A program made the position numbers and the translations under genes. From positions 372,001 to 436,000 of the forward strand of contig NZ_MJEI01000107.1 in the NCBI RefSeq assembly GCF_002095395.1: DNA of 64,000 nt. The letters are read 5' to 3'. This document shows positions 38,549 through 46,694 of the stretch, one piece after another. Source of the stretch: Williamsia sp. 1135 (GTDB lineage Bacteria; Actinomycetota; Actinomycetes; Mycobacteriales; Mycobacteriaceae). Each line of letters opens with the position of its first letter. Within the stretch, counting starts at the first letter, position 1. The notes under the pieces are model-generated. The model was not told the origin of the DNA. It made no database searches and saw nothing but the letters and a program-made list of their open reading frames with translations.

Positions 38549-39958
38549 CTACTTCATGAAGTCGTTCGACAAGAACCGTTGCAGCTGCGGGACCGCCTCA
38601 CCGGGATGCTTTGCAGTGATGCCCTCACCGATCGCCTGCAGCTTCCAGGTGCCGTCCTCGCGGAACACCTTCGCCATGACCACGCCGGTGTAGGCCATTC
38701 CGCCCGCGAGGGTGTACCGCGCGAGCTCCACATTCGTCGTCTGGTCGACCAATCGGCAGAACGCGTTCTGCACCTGCTCGAACGTCTGGCCCTGGTAGGA
38801 GGTGACGATGAAGATGATCGCGTTGACGTGCATCGGGACGCGAGTGAGGTCGACCGTGACCACCTCGTCGTCGCCCTCGCCCTCCCCGGTCAGGTTGTCA
38901 CCGAGATGCCGTATCGATCCGTCCTTGGACGTGAGTTGCCCGTAGTAGGCGACATCGGCGAGTTGGGTGTCGGCATACATGACCGCTGAGGCGTCGAGGT
39001 CGATGTCGGCGCCACGGCTTCCGAACATCTTCTTGACCACGACGGGATCCCAACCGAGCCCCATCTGGATGTTGGTGAGTGCGACCCCACCGTCCTTCTT
39101 CAGCGAAACACGTTGTCCCTTGGACAGACTGACGGGTCGATTCTTGGTGAGACTGACCTCGGGCGGACTTGTCGGTGCCGGGGCGGCATAACCGGGCTGC
39201 TGGTTATAGGCCGGTTGCTGGTTGGGAGCGGGCTGCTGCGGAGGCGGGTACGCACCGGGCTGCGGTTGCTGCGGCGGGTAGTTCGGGGCCGGCGGTTGCT
39301 GCGGCGGATAGTTCGGGGCCGGCGGCTGTTGCGGCGGGTAGTTCTGCTGTGGCGGATGGTTCTGGGCTGGTGGCTGCGGGGCGACGGGCGCCGAGGGTTG
39401 CCGGGAGTAGCTCGGCGGAGGGCTGTTCCGCACCGAGGGAGGCGACGGCGCGGCCGCTGGGGCGGGTGCGTCGTCGACCGAGACGCCGTGGTCGGTCACC
39501 AGTGCGGCGAAACCGCCCGCATAACCCTGCCCGACTGCGCGGACCTTCCAGTCGCCACCGCGGCGGTACACCTCGAGTGCGATCACGATCGACTCACTCG
39601 ACAGACCGTCGATCCGGTATTCGTACAGCGATTGTCCGCCACCGCTGACGCGGGCGACCGGCGGCGCCACCGCGCCGAAGGTGCCGTTGTCGAGCGTGAT
39701 CACCGCTCGCACCTGGCTGATGTCAGCAGGGACGGCGCCCAGCGAGATGGACAGAGTTCCGATCCCGGCGCCGGCTTGCAGCGACACCCCCGGCCCGTTG
39801 GGTTGGTTGAAGAAGACGAAATCGGCGTCGGTTCGGACTTTGCCGTTGTCGGTCACCAGCAACGCGGACAGATCGCCCGCGGTGGCGAGGTCGACGGTGA
39901 TCTCGACCGTCGCCGCGTTCAGCGGGCCGTTTTGCCCTTTGACCAGAGTTGTTGTCAT
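38549..39958 (-). CDS. Double TerD-domain protein with Pro/Gln linker
   Basis: 469 residues from the ATG at 39958. The N-terminal TerD domain (1-175) is the variant type, close to that of the TerD-nuclease (LVTDNGKVRTDADFVFFNQ, YRRGGDWKVRAVGQGYAGG). A Pro/Gln/Asn/Tyr-rich linker (about 185-300) follows. The C-terminal TerD domain (about 305-469) is classical, with LGWDP, ADIDLDASAVMY and the Ca-binding loop GDNLTGEGEGDDE. The start overlaps the HAD gene stop by one base (TGATG). TerD domains bind calcium and are linked to tellurite, phage and envelope stress. Confidence 0.9.
   Translation of the reverse strand: MTTTLVKGQNGPLNAATVEITVDLATAGDLSALLVTDNGKVRTDADFVFFNQPNGPGVSLQAGAGIGTLSISLGAVPADISQVRAVITLDNGTFGAVAPPVARVSGGGQSLYEYRIDGLSSESIVIALEVYRRGGDWKVRAVGQGYAGGFAALVTDHGVSVDDAPAPAAAPSPPSVRNSPPPSYSRQPSAPVAPQPPAQNHPPQQNYPPQQPPAPNYPPQQPPAPNYPPQQPQPGAYPPPQQPAPNQQPAYNQQPGYAAPAPTSPPEVSLTKNRPVSLSKGQRVSLKKDGGVALTNIQMGLGWDPVVVKKMFGSRGADIDLDASAVMYADTQLADVAYYGQLTSKDGSIRHLGDNLTGEGEGDDEVVTVDLTRVPMHVNAIIFIVTSYQGQTFEQVQNAFCRLVDQTTNVELARYTLAGGMAYTGVVMAKVFREDGTWKLQAIGEGITAKHPGEAVPQLQRFLSNDFMK
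39264..39353 (-). repeat. Three 30-bp coding repeats in the TerD linker
   Basis: Three adjoining 30-bp units at 39264-39293, 39294-39323 and 39324-39353, the first two differing at one base, code for PAPNYPPQQP-type decapeptides. The third is more diverged. Copy number could vary by slippage. Confidence 0.75.
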
Positions 39959-40947
39959 CACCTGAGCCCTTCGTTGGGTGTGGAATTGTCGATGATCGAG
40001 CTCCGCTGTGCTTCGTCTACGCCTACCGCACCGGCGACCTGTGGAGCCAAGGCCGATTTGCCCGGTTCGTCGACGTTCACCATTGTGCCTGCCCGCATCA
40101 GCAGCCATGTCAGCATCTCCTCGGACGCCGCGAGGCCTCGCCCTTCGGTCACCGCCACATTCGAGTGGTTCCACCCGAGTTCTTCGAGTTCACCGTGCCG
40201 CGGACGGATGGCCTCGTCGGCGCCGACGAGCATCGGCTGGTCGAGCACACCGTCGCCCGCAGCGTAGGTGGATGACGGCACGTCGGCCAGCCGCACGCGC
40301 ACCTCGTCGACCGCGAGTTGTTTGGTCACCGGATCCGGCATCACATAGATCTTTCGCCCCTGGCGGGAGACATTCCAGCCCCGTTCGGCGGCCCAGCTCG
40401 CCCACGCCGGAACCACCTGCGGGGGAAGCAATTCGAGTTCGACGACGACGTAGCAGAAGAGTCCGTCGGCAATCCGCATCGTGCGCAGCCACGGCGCGCC
40501 GGCGGCGTCGGCACCGAGCCGCTCGTACACAGCGTCGACCCCGACGCCCAGCGTGCCGAGCAGGTCCGAGACCCGTCGGGACCACGCTTCGTCGCGGACC
40601 CCGTTCACCAGTATGTTGCCGCCGTTGCTGGTGATCGCGAAGCGCGGGGTGCCGATCGGCAGCGTGATCCGCCGGTACTGCTCGATGGTGCGGGTGGTCG
40701 TCGGCACCACCTCGGCGATCGCGGCCAACTCGATCAGCATCGACATCGCCGAGGGCGACATGAACGACTGCGGCCGGTCTTGATAGATCTCCACACAGTG
40801 CGCCGTGGCGGACAGCGCCGCGGCGGCGGCAGCGTCCGTAGCTCCCTCGGCGATTGCGGCAGCCGAGTAGATCAGGGTGCGATCGAGGTCGATCGTGGCG
40901 AGTGCACGTCCCGTGGACGGTGTCGCCACGGTGTCGAGTGTGTTCAC
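39958..40947 (-). CDS. HAD-superfamily phosphatase of the Ter operon
   Basis: 329 residues. The complete HAD active site is visible: DLDRT at residues 20-24 (nucleophile and acid/base Asp), ITSNGG for motif II, a Lys in PVTKQLAVDEV and GDGVLDQPML for the metal-binding motif. The cap layout is close to sucrose-phosphatase-like HADs. In Ter-linked operons such phosphatases are predicted to dephosphorylate a sugar- or nucleoside-like intermediate made by the neighbouring PRTases. It overlaps the PRTase_1 gene by four bases upstream and the double-TerD gene by one base downstream. Confidence 0.85.
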   Translation of the reverse strand: MNTLDTVATPSTGRALATIDLDRTLIYSAAAIAEGATDAAAAAALSATAHCVEIYQDRPQSFMSPSAMSMLIELAAIAEVVPTTTRTIEQYRRITLPIGTPRFAITSNGGNILVNGVRDEAWSRRVSDLLGTLGVGVDAVYERLGADAAGAPWLRTMRIADGLFCYVVVELELLPPQVVPAWASWAAERGWNVSRQGRKIYVMPDPVTKQLAVDEVRVRLADVPSSTYAAGDGVLDQPMLVGADEAIRPRHGELEELGWNHSNVAVTEGRGLAASEEMLTWLLMRAGTMVNVDEPGKSALAPQVAGAVGVDEAQRSSIIDNSTPNEGLR

Positions 40948-42080
40948 GAGACCTCTTTCACCAAACCCATACAGCTGTAGGCGAGGTCCGGGACGACCTC
41001 GACGGGAACGCCTCGGGCAGTCGCCAGAGCGCGGATGTGCTCGTGTTCCGGATCATCCGCCGTTCGTACCAGGATCATCCAGGGGACCCTGCGCAACAGC
41101 ACGCGGGTGGTCTCACCGACCCCTGGCTTCACGAAGTTGACCGACGAGATGCCGTGACTGCTACGGACCTCCTCGACCGAACGCCATCCGGACCAGGTCG
41201 GCGTGCGGTCAGAACGCTGGATCTCGTCCCGGCGGGTCGACGCCTCCGCTGTCGCCGAATCGAACTCGGCGGTCACCGCGTCGAGCAGAACGGCCGACAT
41301 GTCCTGCCCGGACAGCTCCGCGTAGAACTTGGCGCCATGGAAATCGTCAGCACCGATGAAGTCGACATTGAGGACTGTTCGCGAGATCAGACCGGAAACG
41401 GTCGAGTTCAGGCACGCCGACGCGATGAGGAAATCGTCGCGGGTACCGAATGTGCGAACGCACGACCCCGGGTCCGCGAGCACCGCCAGGTCCGGATTGA
41501 ACACCGGGCCACCGTCGGCGGACAAGGCATCGAGGGCTTCGGCGAGTTCTTTGGTGATCGCGCCCTTGCCGGTCCATCCGTCGACGAACACGACGTTCCC
41601 CGGATCGTGGTGGGCGGCCAGGTATTTCATCGCGTTCTCATCGATGCCCCGGTCGCGGACGATCGACACCGCATAGTGGGGGAGGTCCAGACCGTGCTGG
41701 TGCTGGGCCCAGCGACGCATCAACACACCGACCGGTGTTCCGGCTCTGGCCAGGGAGGTCAGCACCACGTCGGTACCGCGTTCCGCGAGAACCAGTTCGG
41801 TGACCGCGCCCACCGCGACAGCCAGCCGGTGCGCACTGTTTGCCAACACTCGCCCGAACAACTCCTGATAGGCGGCATCGGGCTGGAACTCGACGGGCAG
41901 CGACTCTGCGTAGTGGGCAAGGCCCGCCTGGATCCGCTGCTCCCGCGCGGCCACGTCGCCTTCGAGCGCCACCGAGGAGAGGTCCTTGAGGAGCCACTTC
42001 ACCTCGTCGGGGCCATAGCTGCCGAACTCGGGTCCGGTGAGTGGGCCCGGGGACACCCGGATGTCGCCACCAGGACTCAC
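40944..42080 (-). CDS. Ter-operon phosphoribosyltransferase (PRTase_1/StiP) with PELOTA domain
   Basis: 378 residues. The N-terminal domain has a PRPP-binding-like loop VVFVDGWTGKGAI at 163-175 and SLARAGTPVGVLMRRW, matching the family once called cysteine protease StiP and later reassigned as a phosphoribosyltransferase. The C-terminal 90 residues (SVNFVKPGVGETTRVLLRRVPWMILVRT through LAYSCMGLV) match the PELOTA_1 RNA-binding-like domain. It is predicted to act with the next PRTase in making a nucleoside-like compound; the real substrate is unknown. Four-base overlaps join it to both neighbours. Confidence 0.85.
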   Translation of the reverse strand: MSPGGDIRVSPGPLTGPEFGSYGPDEVKWLLKDLSSVALEGDVAAREQRIQAGLAHYAESLPVEFQPDAAYQELFGRVLANSAHRLAVAVGAVTELVLAERGTDVVLTSLARAGTPVGVLMRRWAQHQHGLDLPHYAVSIVRDRGIDENAMKYLAAHHDPGNVVFVDGWTGKGAITKELAEALDALSADGGPVFNPDLAVLADPGSCVRTFGTRDDFLIASACLNSTVSGLISRTVLNVDFIGADDFHGAKFYAELSGQDMSAVLLDAVTAEFDSATAEASTRRDEIQRSDRTPTWSGWRSVEEVRSSHGISSVNFVKPGVGETTRVLLRRVPWMILVRTADDPEHEHIRALATARGVPVEVVPDLAYSCMGLVKEVS

Positions 42081-43369
42081 GGCGTCTCCCTCGCTGCGCG
42101 GAGGGCAAGGTAATCGGTCCCCGGCACAACAACCAGTAAGACATCGATTCCCGCACCGCTGATGGTGTCGAGTAGTCCACCCGATGCCGTCAGCGCTTCG
42201 GTATCGGCGGGTGAATCGATGATCATCACCAATCTCGCTCCGGGATCGTCATGAGTTGCGTTGTACAGGTATCGATCTCGTGCCTCATCTGGTTCGGGAG
42301 CGATGAAATGGTACCCACGCCGCAGCGGATAACCCTCGTGATCGATCACGTGTGCGGGTGAACGCGTGGTGGTCTGACTCAAGATCGGGGCCTCGATGAA
42401 CTGGGCAAGACTCCCGGCCACGCGCTGGGGCAGATACATGAGTTCCTCGTGTCCGACCACGACGACCGACCTGGCCGGATCCAGGTGCCGGGCCACGACG
42501 CGGGCCACCTCGGAGATGGCCCCGTCGAACTGTGGCCAATCGGCCCGCCGGAAACCGTGGCGACCGCCGTCGGGAACCGACGCCGGCCACGGGACCTCCA
42601 GTCGTTCCACCGATCCTGGGTGCAGGGTCGTCGGCGAAGGTGTGGCAGCCGGCAATCCCACGACCCTCGCGGGCAGGCCTTCGGGGATATGGGTGCGACC
42701 CCGGGCCAGACTGACGAACTCGACCTCGGTGCCCAGTTCGTCCGCGCGCAGACGGCACCGGGTGATGTCTTCGTCGGTACGCATGTCGACCAGCGATGAC
42801 ACCAGGTACAGCGATCGGCTGTGGATGCGCTGCATCGACGAGATCGCGTCCAGGGCCGTCGCGCCCGTGGAGATCTCGTCGTCGACGAGCACTACGGGCA
42901 GATCGGTGCATAAGCTGTCCGGGTCCGTGGGCACGATCAGGTGGTCGGTGGCGTGGGAGTGACCCTCTTCGAATCGAGCGACCACCGGAACCGCGGAGTT
43001 CCCGCGCCGGGTCGACTGCAAGTAGTGCCCGGCATCCATCTGGTGCGCGACCGCATGTCCCAGGCCTGTGGCGGTCTCGGCGAACCCGAAGACCAGCGAG
43101 TCGGTGAGACCATGTGCGCGCAGGGCGGCGGTGGACAGCACGCCGAGATCGGCGGCGGCTGCGAAGATCACAGCAGGGGGGACCGGTATGTGTTTACCGA
43201 GCACGGTGGACACCCAGAGGTGAGCCCGTTTCGGGTTGCGCCGAAGACCCGGGCGTACCAGGTCTTCGACACGCCAGCCATTGACACCGGACACATGTTC
43301 GGCGCCGAGCCCGAAGTGCTCGCGTGCATACGACTCGGTCCCCGGTGCCGCACCGTTGCCGGCGATCAT
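42077..43369 (-). CDS. Ter-operon phosphoribosyltransferase (PRTase_2) with TRSP domain
   Basis: 430 residues. A clear PRPP loop VVLVDDEISTGAT lies at 159-171, with type I phosphoribosyltransferase features before it (FGFAETATGLGHAVAHQ, the flexible loop near STRRGNSAVPVV). The C-terminal TRSP domain carries its name motif at 335-338 (TTTRSPAHVID) followed by PLRRGYHF. These domains occur together in Ter-linked operons. It may join a base to phosphoribose or run in the reverse direction. ATGA overlaps connect it with both neighbouring genes. Confidence 0.87.
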   Translation of the reverse strand: MIAGNGAAPGTESYAREHFGLGAEHVSGVNGWRVEDLVRPGLRRNPKRAHLWVSTVLGKHIPVPPAVIFAAAADLGVLSTAALRAHGLTDSLVFGFAETATGLGHAVAHQMDAGHYLQSTRRGNSAVPVVARFEEGHSHATDHLIVPTDPDSLCTDLPVVLVDDEISTGATALDAISSMQRIHSRSLYLVSSLVDMRTDEDITRCRLRADELGTEVEFVSLARGRTHIPEGLPARVVGLPAATPSPTTLHPGSVERLEVPWPASVPDGGRHGFRRADWPQFDGAISEVARVVARHLDPARSVVVVGHEELMYLPQRVAGSLAQFIEAPILSQTTTRSPAHVIDHEGYPLRRGYHFIAPEPDEARDRYLYNATHDDPGARLVMIIDSPADTEALTASGGLLDTISGAGIDVLLVVVPGTDYLALRAARETP

Positions 43370-44571
43370 CGAAGCACCACCGCCGTCAGCAGGTCGACCA
43401 CACCGATCTCAGGTTGCAGCACTCCGAATGCCTGGGATCGGATGAGCGTCTTGACGGCCCAATTCCGATGCGGGCGCCGCTCGTTCATCTTGTTCCGGTA
43501 GGCCGACGCCAGTACACCACCCGTGTCGTCGACCCCCAGCACCGCAACAGCGTCGTCGTACTCCTCGTGTGGCACAGCGCTCATCGCGTGCACGACGTTC
43601 ACGTGCGACGGGTGGATGACGGTCTTGCCCTGCAATCCGTTCGCGCGGTCGAGAACCAGTTCGCGCAGCAGACCATCGAGATCGCGACTGACCAGATGTG
43701 TCCGGAATCGAACGGCATCGATCTCCTCGAAAGGCGTGTGGCGCAGCAACGGCCGGAACATCCGGTCGTGGGTGTTGTAGTACTCCCACACCGGCCCCGT
43801 GATCGTATGGCCGGTACCGTCGGCCCTGCCGAGCACGTTGACGATGGCACTGATGACCTCGGCAACAGGGTGGACGTCATAGATGGTCAGGTCGGGATCG
43901 CGCCGGATACCGAGCGCACCACACATGTCGGTGCCGCCGATCCGGACGGCCAGGATCTTGCCCCGATGTTTGTCGAGCACCTGCCTGATCGACTCCAGCG
44001 CAGCAGCCCGGGTCTCGAGATGGAGCACGGATGTCGACTCGATGATCGGCATCGCGTACAGCACTCGGCCGACCTGGGCCTGTGCGGCCTCGATCCGATT
44101 CAGATAATCGTCGCCGTCCACCCCTGTGAACTTCGGGAGCACGAACCCGGCGAGGCTGTCGACGCCGTCGCCGAGCCGTCCGAGCAATTCGTCGATTTGC
44201 TGTGGACGCCGGACCCGGACGAAGAGCAGCGGCGCTGCCTGGCGACCTGCCGCCAGCTCACGGAGTGTGTTGGTGAGGTTGGTGATCGCCGCGTCGACGT
44301 CACCGTCGGCGATTGCGTCCTCGAGGTCGATGACCATCGACGTCGAACCGCTCCGGCGCTGCCGCAGGATCAATTCGGCAAGTCGTTCGCGGCTGGCAGG
44401 AATGTACAACGTGGCGCCCAGGGCGACGCTCAGCAGTTCCGGAGGCGCGTCTATCCCGATCGGTTCGGGAACGCGGAAGAACAGTCGTTCGCGTTCTGCG
44501 TCGTCGAGTGCGGTGAAGTGCTGCAGTTGCTTCGTCCCCGCGGTACCGGCAGCGCTCGAGTCTGTTGTCAC
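43366..44571 (-). CDS. Ter-operon CitE/HpcH-like C-C bond lyase
   Basis: 401 residues from the GTG at 44571, whose GTGA overlaps the stop of the upstream gene. It is a TIM barrel of the citrate-lyase beta/HpcH type: ATLYIPASRERLAELIL, MVIDLEDAIADGD with the Mg-binding acids, FVRVRRP, VLPKFTGVDG, YAMPIIES, RIGGTDMCG and KTVIHPSHV. Such enzymes make or break carbon-carbon bonds in acyl-CoA or 2-oxo acid substrates. Here it probably adds or removes a carbon unit on the compound handled by the two PRTases and the HAD phosphatase. Confidence 0.87.
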   Translation of the reverse strand: MTTDSSAAGTAGTKQLQHFTALDDAERERLFFRVPEPIGIDAPPELLSVALGATLYIPASRERLAELILRQRRSGSTSMVIDLEDAIADGDVDAAITNLTNTLRELAAGRQAAPLLFVRVRRPQQIDELLGRLGDGVDSLAGFVLPKFTGVDGDDYLNRIEAAQAQVGRVLYAMPIIESTSVLHLETRAAALESIRQVLDKHRGKILAVRIGGTDMCGALGIRRDPDLTIYDVHPVAEVISAIVNVLGRADGTGHTITGPVWEYYNTHDRMFRPLLRHTPFEEIDAVRFRTHLVSRDLDGLLRELVLDRANGLQGKTVIHPSHVNVVHAMSAVPHEEYDDAVAVLGVDDTGGVLASAYRNKMNERRPHRNWAVKTLIRSQAFGVLQPEIGVVDLLTAVVLR

Positions 44572-45779
44572 CGCCTGGCCTCGTCCTTCATCTTGCTCAC
44601 TACTCCGGACACGAAGTCGGAGATGGCGCGCAGGTCCACCAGATACCCCCAATAGTCAGGATGCCGACCGGTCAGAGCCGCCACGGCTCGATCGACTCTC
44701 AAAACCTGTGCGTCCAGAACCGATCCCCATTGTTTGACCAAGCCGAGGTTGACGGCGAGCAATTGAGCATCCCGGATCTGAAACCGAACCCTACCGGCAG
44801 CTGCCGGCGGATCCCGCTGAACAACCCGAAGTTCATTCAAACGATCAGTGACCCCGTCGACCAATTCCTCGGCCTCGGACAAGTGCTTGCGAGCCCGGGT
44901 GATGGCCGCTGACGCCGATTCCGGGTCGGATCTGAGTACGGTTGCGGCCGAATCGATTTCATTGGATGCGCGGTCGAGTTCCTGCGCGCTGAGATGATCA
45001 TGACCCACCAGGTCACGAGAGCACTGTGCGCTGAATTCACGGAGCAGGGCCGAATACGCTTCCGGCATCCTGGCGCTGCGATTCCGGACCGCCGACAGCC
45101 GGGTACGGACAGATGCAAGCGCCGCACGGGCATCCTCGGCCTTGCCCGGAGCTGCGGCAATGGCCTGTTCCAGCTTCTTGACGGCCTCGCCGAGCGCGGC
45201 GGTCCTGGCCCGCAGTTCGGCCCGGTCGCCGCCCCCCTGGGATACCGAAAGCTGGGCCGCCTCGAGCTCCCTGAGGCATCGATCATGTTGCTGTACAGCA
45301 GTTGTCACAGAGGTGTACGCAAGCTGATCGGGAGGTAGACGAGCCAGCCGATCGGCGAGGCTTTTCGAATCGGCGCGCACCCGCGCCGCCTCCTCCGGTA
45401 CGGCCGCATAAGAGATCCTGGCGTGTTCGAGCTGGGTCGAATGACGTTCGTAGAACTGATCGAGCGTTCGAATCGAATCGGTGATCTGAGACATCGTGCG
45501 CTGATAGTCGTTCAGAGGAGCAAGTGGTCCGTCGGTCCCGCTGAGGGTCAGATACTGATTGATCGTCTCGTAGCAGGCGTCTCGGATGGGTACGAAGGCG
45601 CGCACCAATTCACCACCTGTGCCCAGGACCTCGGCGGCTGCGACGGAATCGCTGATGATCGACAAGCGCTGGTCGAGTTGGAGAAAGGCATTGACCATGT
45701 CGTTTCGGGCATGCTCGACGGCGCCAGTGGATCCGCCACCGGCACTACGGTCATCTCGTTGAAACCAGCCCCTGGCCAC
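44568..45779 (-). CDS. Coiled-coil protein heading the Ter operon, function unknown
   Basis: 403 residues, starting at GTG 45779. An ATG at 45788 is in frame, but it forms part of the TAGGAT box, which is seven bases before GTG 45779; a leaderless start there is preferred. The N-terminus WFQRDDR is followed by long helices without membrane segments, rich in Ala, Glu, Arg and Leu with heptad-like spacing (RAELRARTAALGEAVKKLEQ; DSAATVLRSDPESASAAITRARKHLSEAEELVDGVTDRL). I do not recognise the family. Overlap with the lyase gene ties it to the pathway. A scaffold or membrane-shape sensor, somewhat like TelA, is a guess. Confidence 0.7.
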   Translation of the reverse strand: MARGWFQRDDRSAGGGSTGAVEHARNDMVNAFLQLDQRLSIISDSVAAAEVLGTGGELVRAFVPIRDACYETINQYLTLSGTDGPLAPLNDYQRTMSQITDSIRTLDQFYERHSTQLEHARISYAAVPEEAARVRADSKSLADRLARLPPDQLAYTSVTTAVQQHDRCLRELEAAQLSVSQGGGDRAELRARTAALGEAVKKLEQAIAAAPGKAEDARAALASVRTRLSAVRNRSARMPEAYSALLREFSAQCSRDLVGHDHLSAQELDRASNEIDSAATVLRSDPESASAAITRARKHLSEAEELVDGVTDRLNELRVVQRDPPAAAGRVRFQIRDAQLLAVNLGLVKQWGSVLDAQVLRVDRAVAALTGRHPDYWGYLVDLRAISDFVSGVVSKMKDEARR

Positions 45780-45786
45780 ACCGCGC

Positions 45787-45792
45787 ATCCTA
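45787..45792 (-). promoter_or_regulatory. Promoter -10 of the Ter operon
   Basis: On the minus strand TAGGAT lies seven bases before GTG 45779. This is the only obvious promoter for the seven coupled genes that run to 36883. No inverted repeat for a known repressor was found in the 233-bp gap to the divergent terD. Confidence 0.4.
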
Positions 45793-46012
45793 CTGGGATG
45801 AGACGAACCGGCTCCGCCGGCGGATGAGGGGACCGGTCGTACTGCGGCCGGGGGAAACGGGAGTCATTCAATCGGTTCAGCGTTCGGCTTTGTCGCCCCC
45901 GTCGATGTCCACTTTCACGTACGGTTACTTCCAAGGACTGGTTCTGAGCAGAAGTTGCTCCGACCTCTGGGCCTCATCTACTCACGAAGACAAACTCAGG
46001 AAGGGTACTGAC

Positions 46013-46588
46013 ATGGGCGTCAGCTTGAGCAAGGGCGGAAACGTTTCGTTGACCAAGGAGGCTCCGAACCTGACCGCAGTGGCGGTCGGTCTCGGCTGGG
46101 ACGTGCGTTCCACCACGGGCACGGACTTCGACCTGGACGCGAGCGCGATCGGCGCCGGAGCCGACAAGAAGGTTGTTTCCGACCAGCACTTCATCTTCTT
46201 CAACAACCTGCGGTCCCCGGATGGCTCCATCGAGCACACCGGTGACAACACCACGGGCGAAGGCGAAGGCGACGACGAGGTCATCAACGTCGATCTGGCT
46301 GCGGTGCCGCCGAACATCGAGTCGGTCGTCTTCCCCGTGTCGATCTACGACGCCGATGCGCGTTCGCAGTCATTCGGTCAGGTCCGTAACGCATACATCC
46401 GGGTCACCGACCGTTCCAACGGCAACGAACTCGCCCGCTACGACCTGTCGGAAGATGCCTCCACCGAGACCGCGATGGTCTTCGGCGAGCTGTACCGCAA
46501 CGGCGCCGAGTGGAAGTTCCGGGCGATCGGTCAGGGTTACGCCTCGGGTCTCGCGGGCATCGCTCGTGACTTCGGCGTGAACGTCTAG
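46013..46588 (+). CDS. terD: Classical TerD family protein
   Basis: 191 residues, the normal TerD length, from the ATG at 46013 behind AGGAAGG. It begins MGVSLSKGGNVSLTKE and has LGWDV, the acidic FDLDASAIG, the calcium loop GDNTTGEGEGDDE and the end FGELYRNGAEWKFRAIGQGYASGLAGIARDFGV. TerD/TerE proteins bind Ca and are linked to tellurite resistance, phage inhibition and envelope stress. It is divergent from the Ter biosynthetic operon across a 233-bp gap and followed by a TerC-related gene. Confidence 0.95.
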   Translation: MGVSLSKGGNVSLTKEAPNLTAVAVGLGWDVRSTTGTDFDLDASAIGAGADKKVVSDQHFIFFNNLRSPDGSIEHTGDNTTGEGEGDDEVINVDLAAVPPNIESVVFPVSIYDADARSQSFGQVRNAYIRVTDRSNGNELARYDLSEDASTETAMVFGELYRNGAEWKFRAIGQGYASGLAGIARDFGVNV

Positions 46589-46630
46589 CCTTCCGGCGGC
46601 GGATGGCAACCACATAGAAGTACACTTGCG

Positions 46631-46666
46631 CACTATCGCGGAACCACCCCCGGTTCCGCGATAGTG
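46631..46666 (+). terminator. 15-bp stem-loop between terD and the DUF475 gene
   Basis: A perfect 15-bp stem (46631-46645 with 46652-46666) and a six-base loop. It may end the terD transcript. However, TACACT at 46621-46626 could be a -10 box for the next gene, in which case the hairpin would form the 5' leader of that message. There is no T-run. Which role is correct cannot be settled from sequence. Confidence 0.6.
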
Positions 46667-46694
46667 CTGTCACTGGCAAAACTAAGGAGCACGT

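Noticed and set aside
40854-42113. Long plus-strand frame antisense to the PRTase_1 gene
   Set aside because: Codon pattern is a mirror of the well-supported minus-strand gene; no motif is present.
43324-44655. Long plus-strand frame antisense to the C-C bond lyase gene
   Set aside because: Same reason: the minus strand codes for a recognised TIM-barrel enzyme with overlaps to both neighbours.
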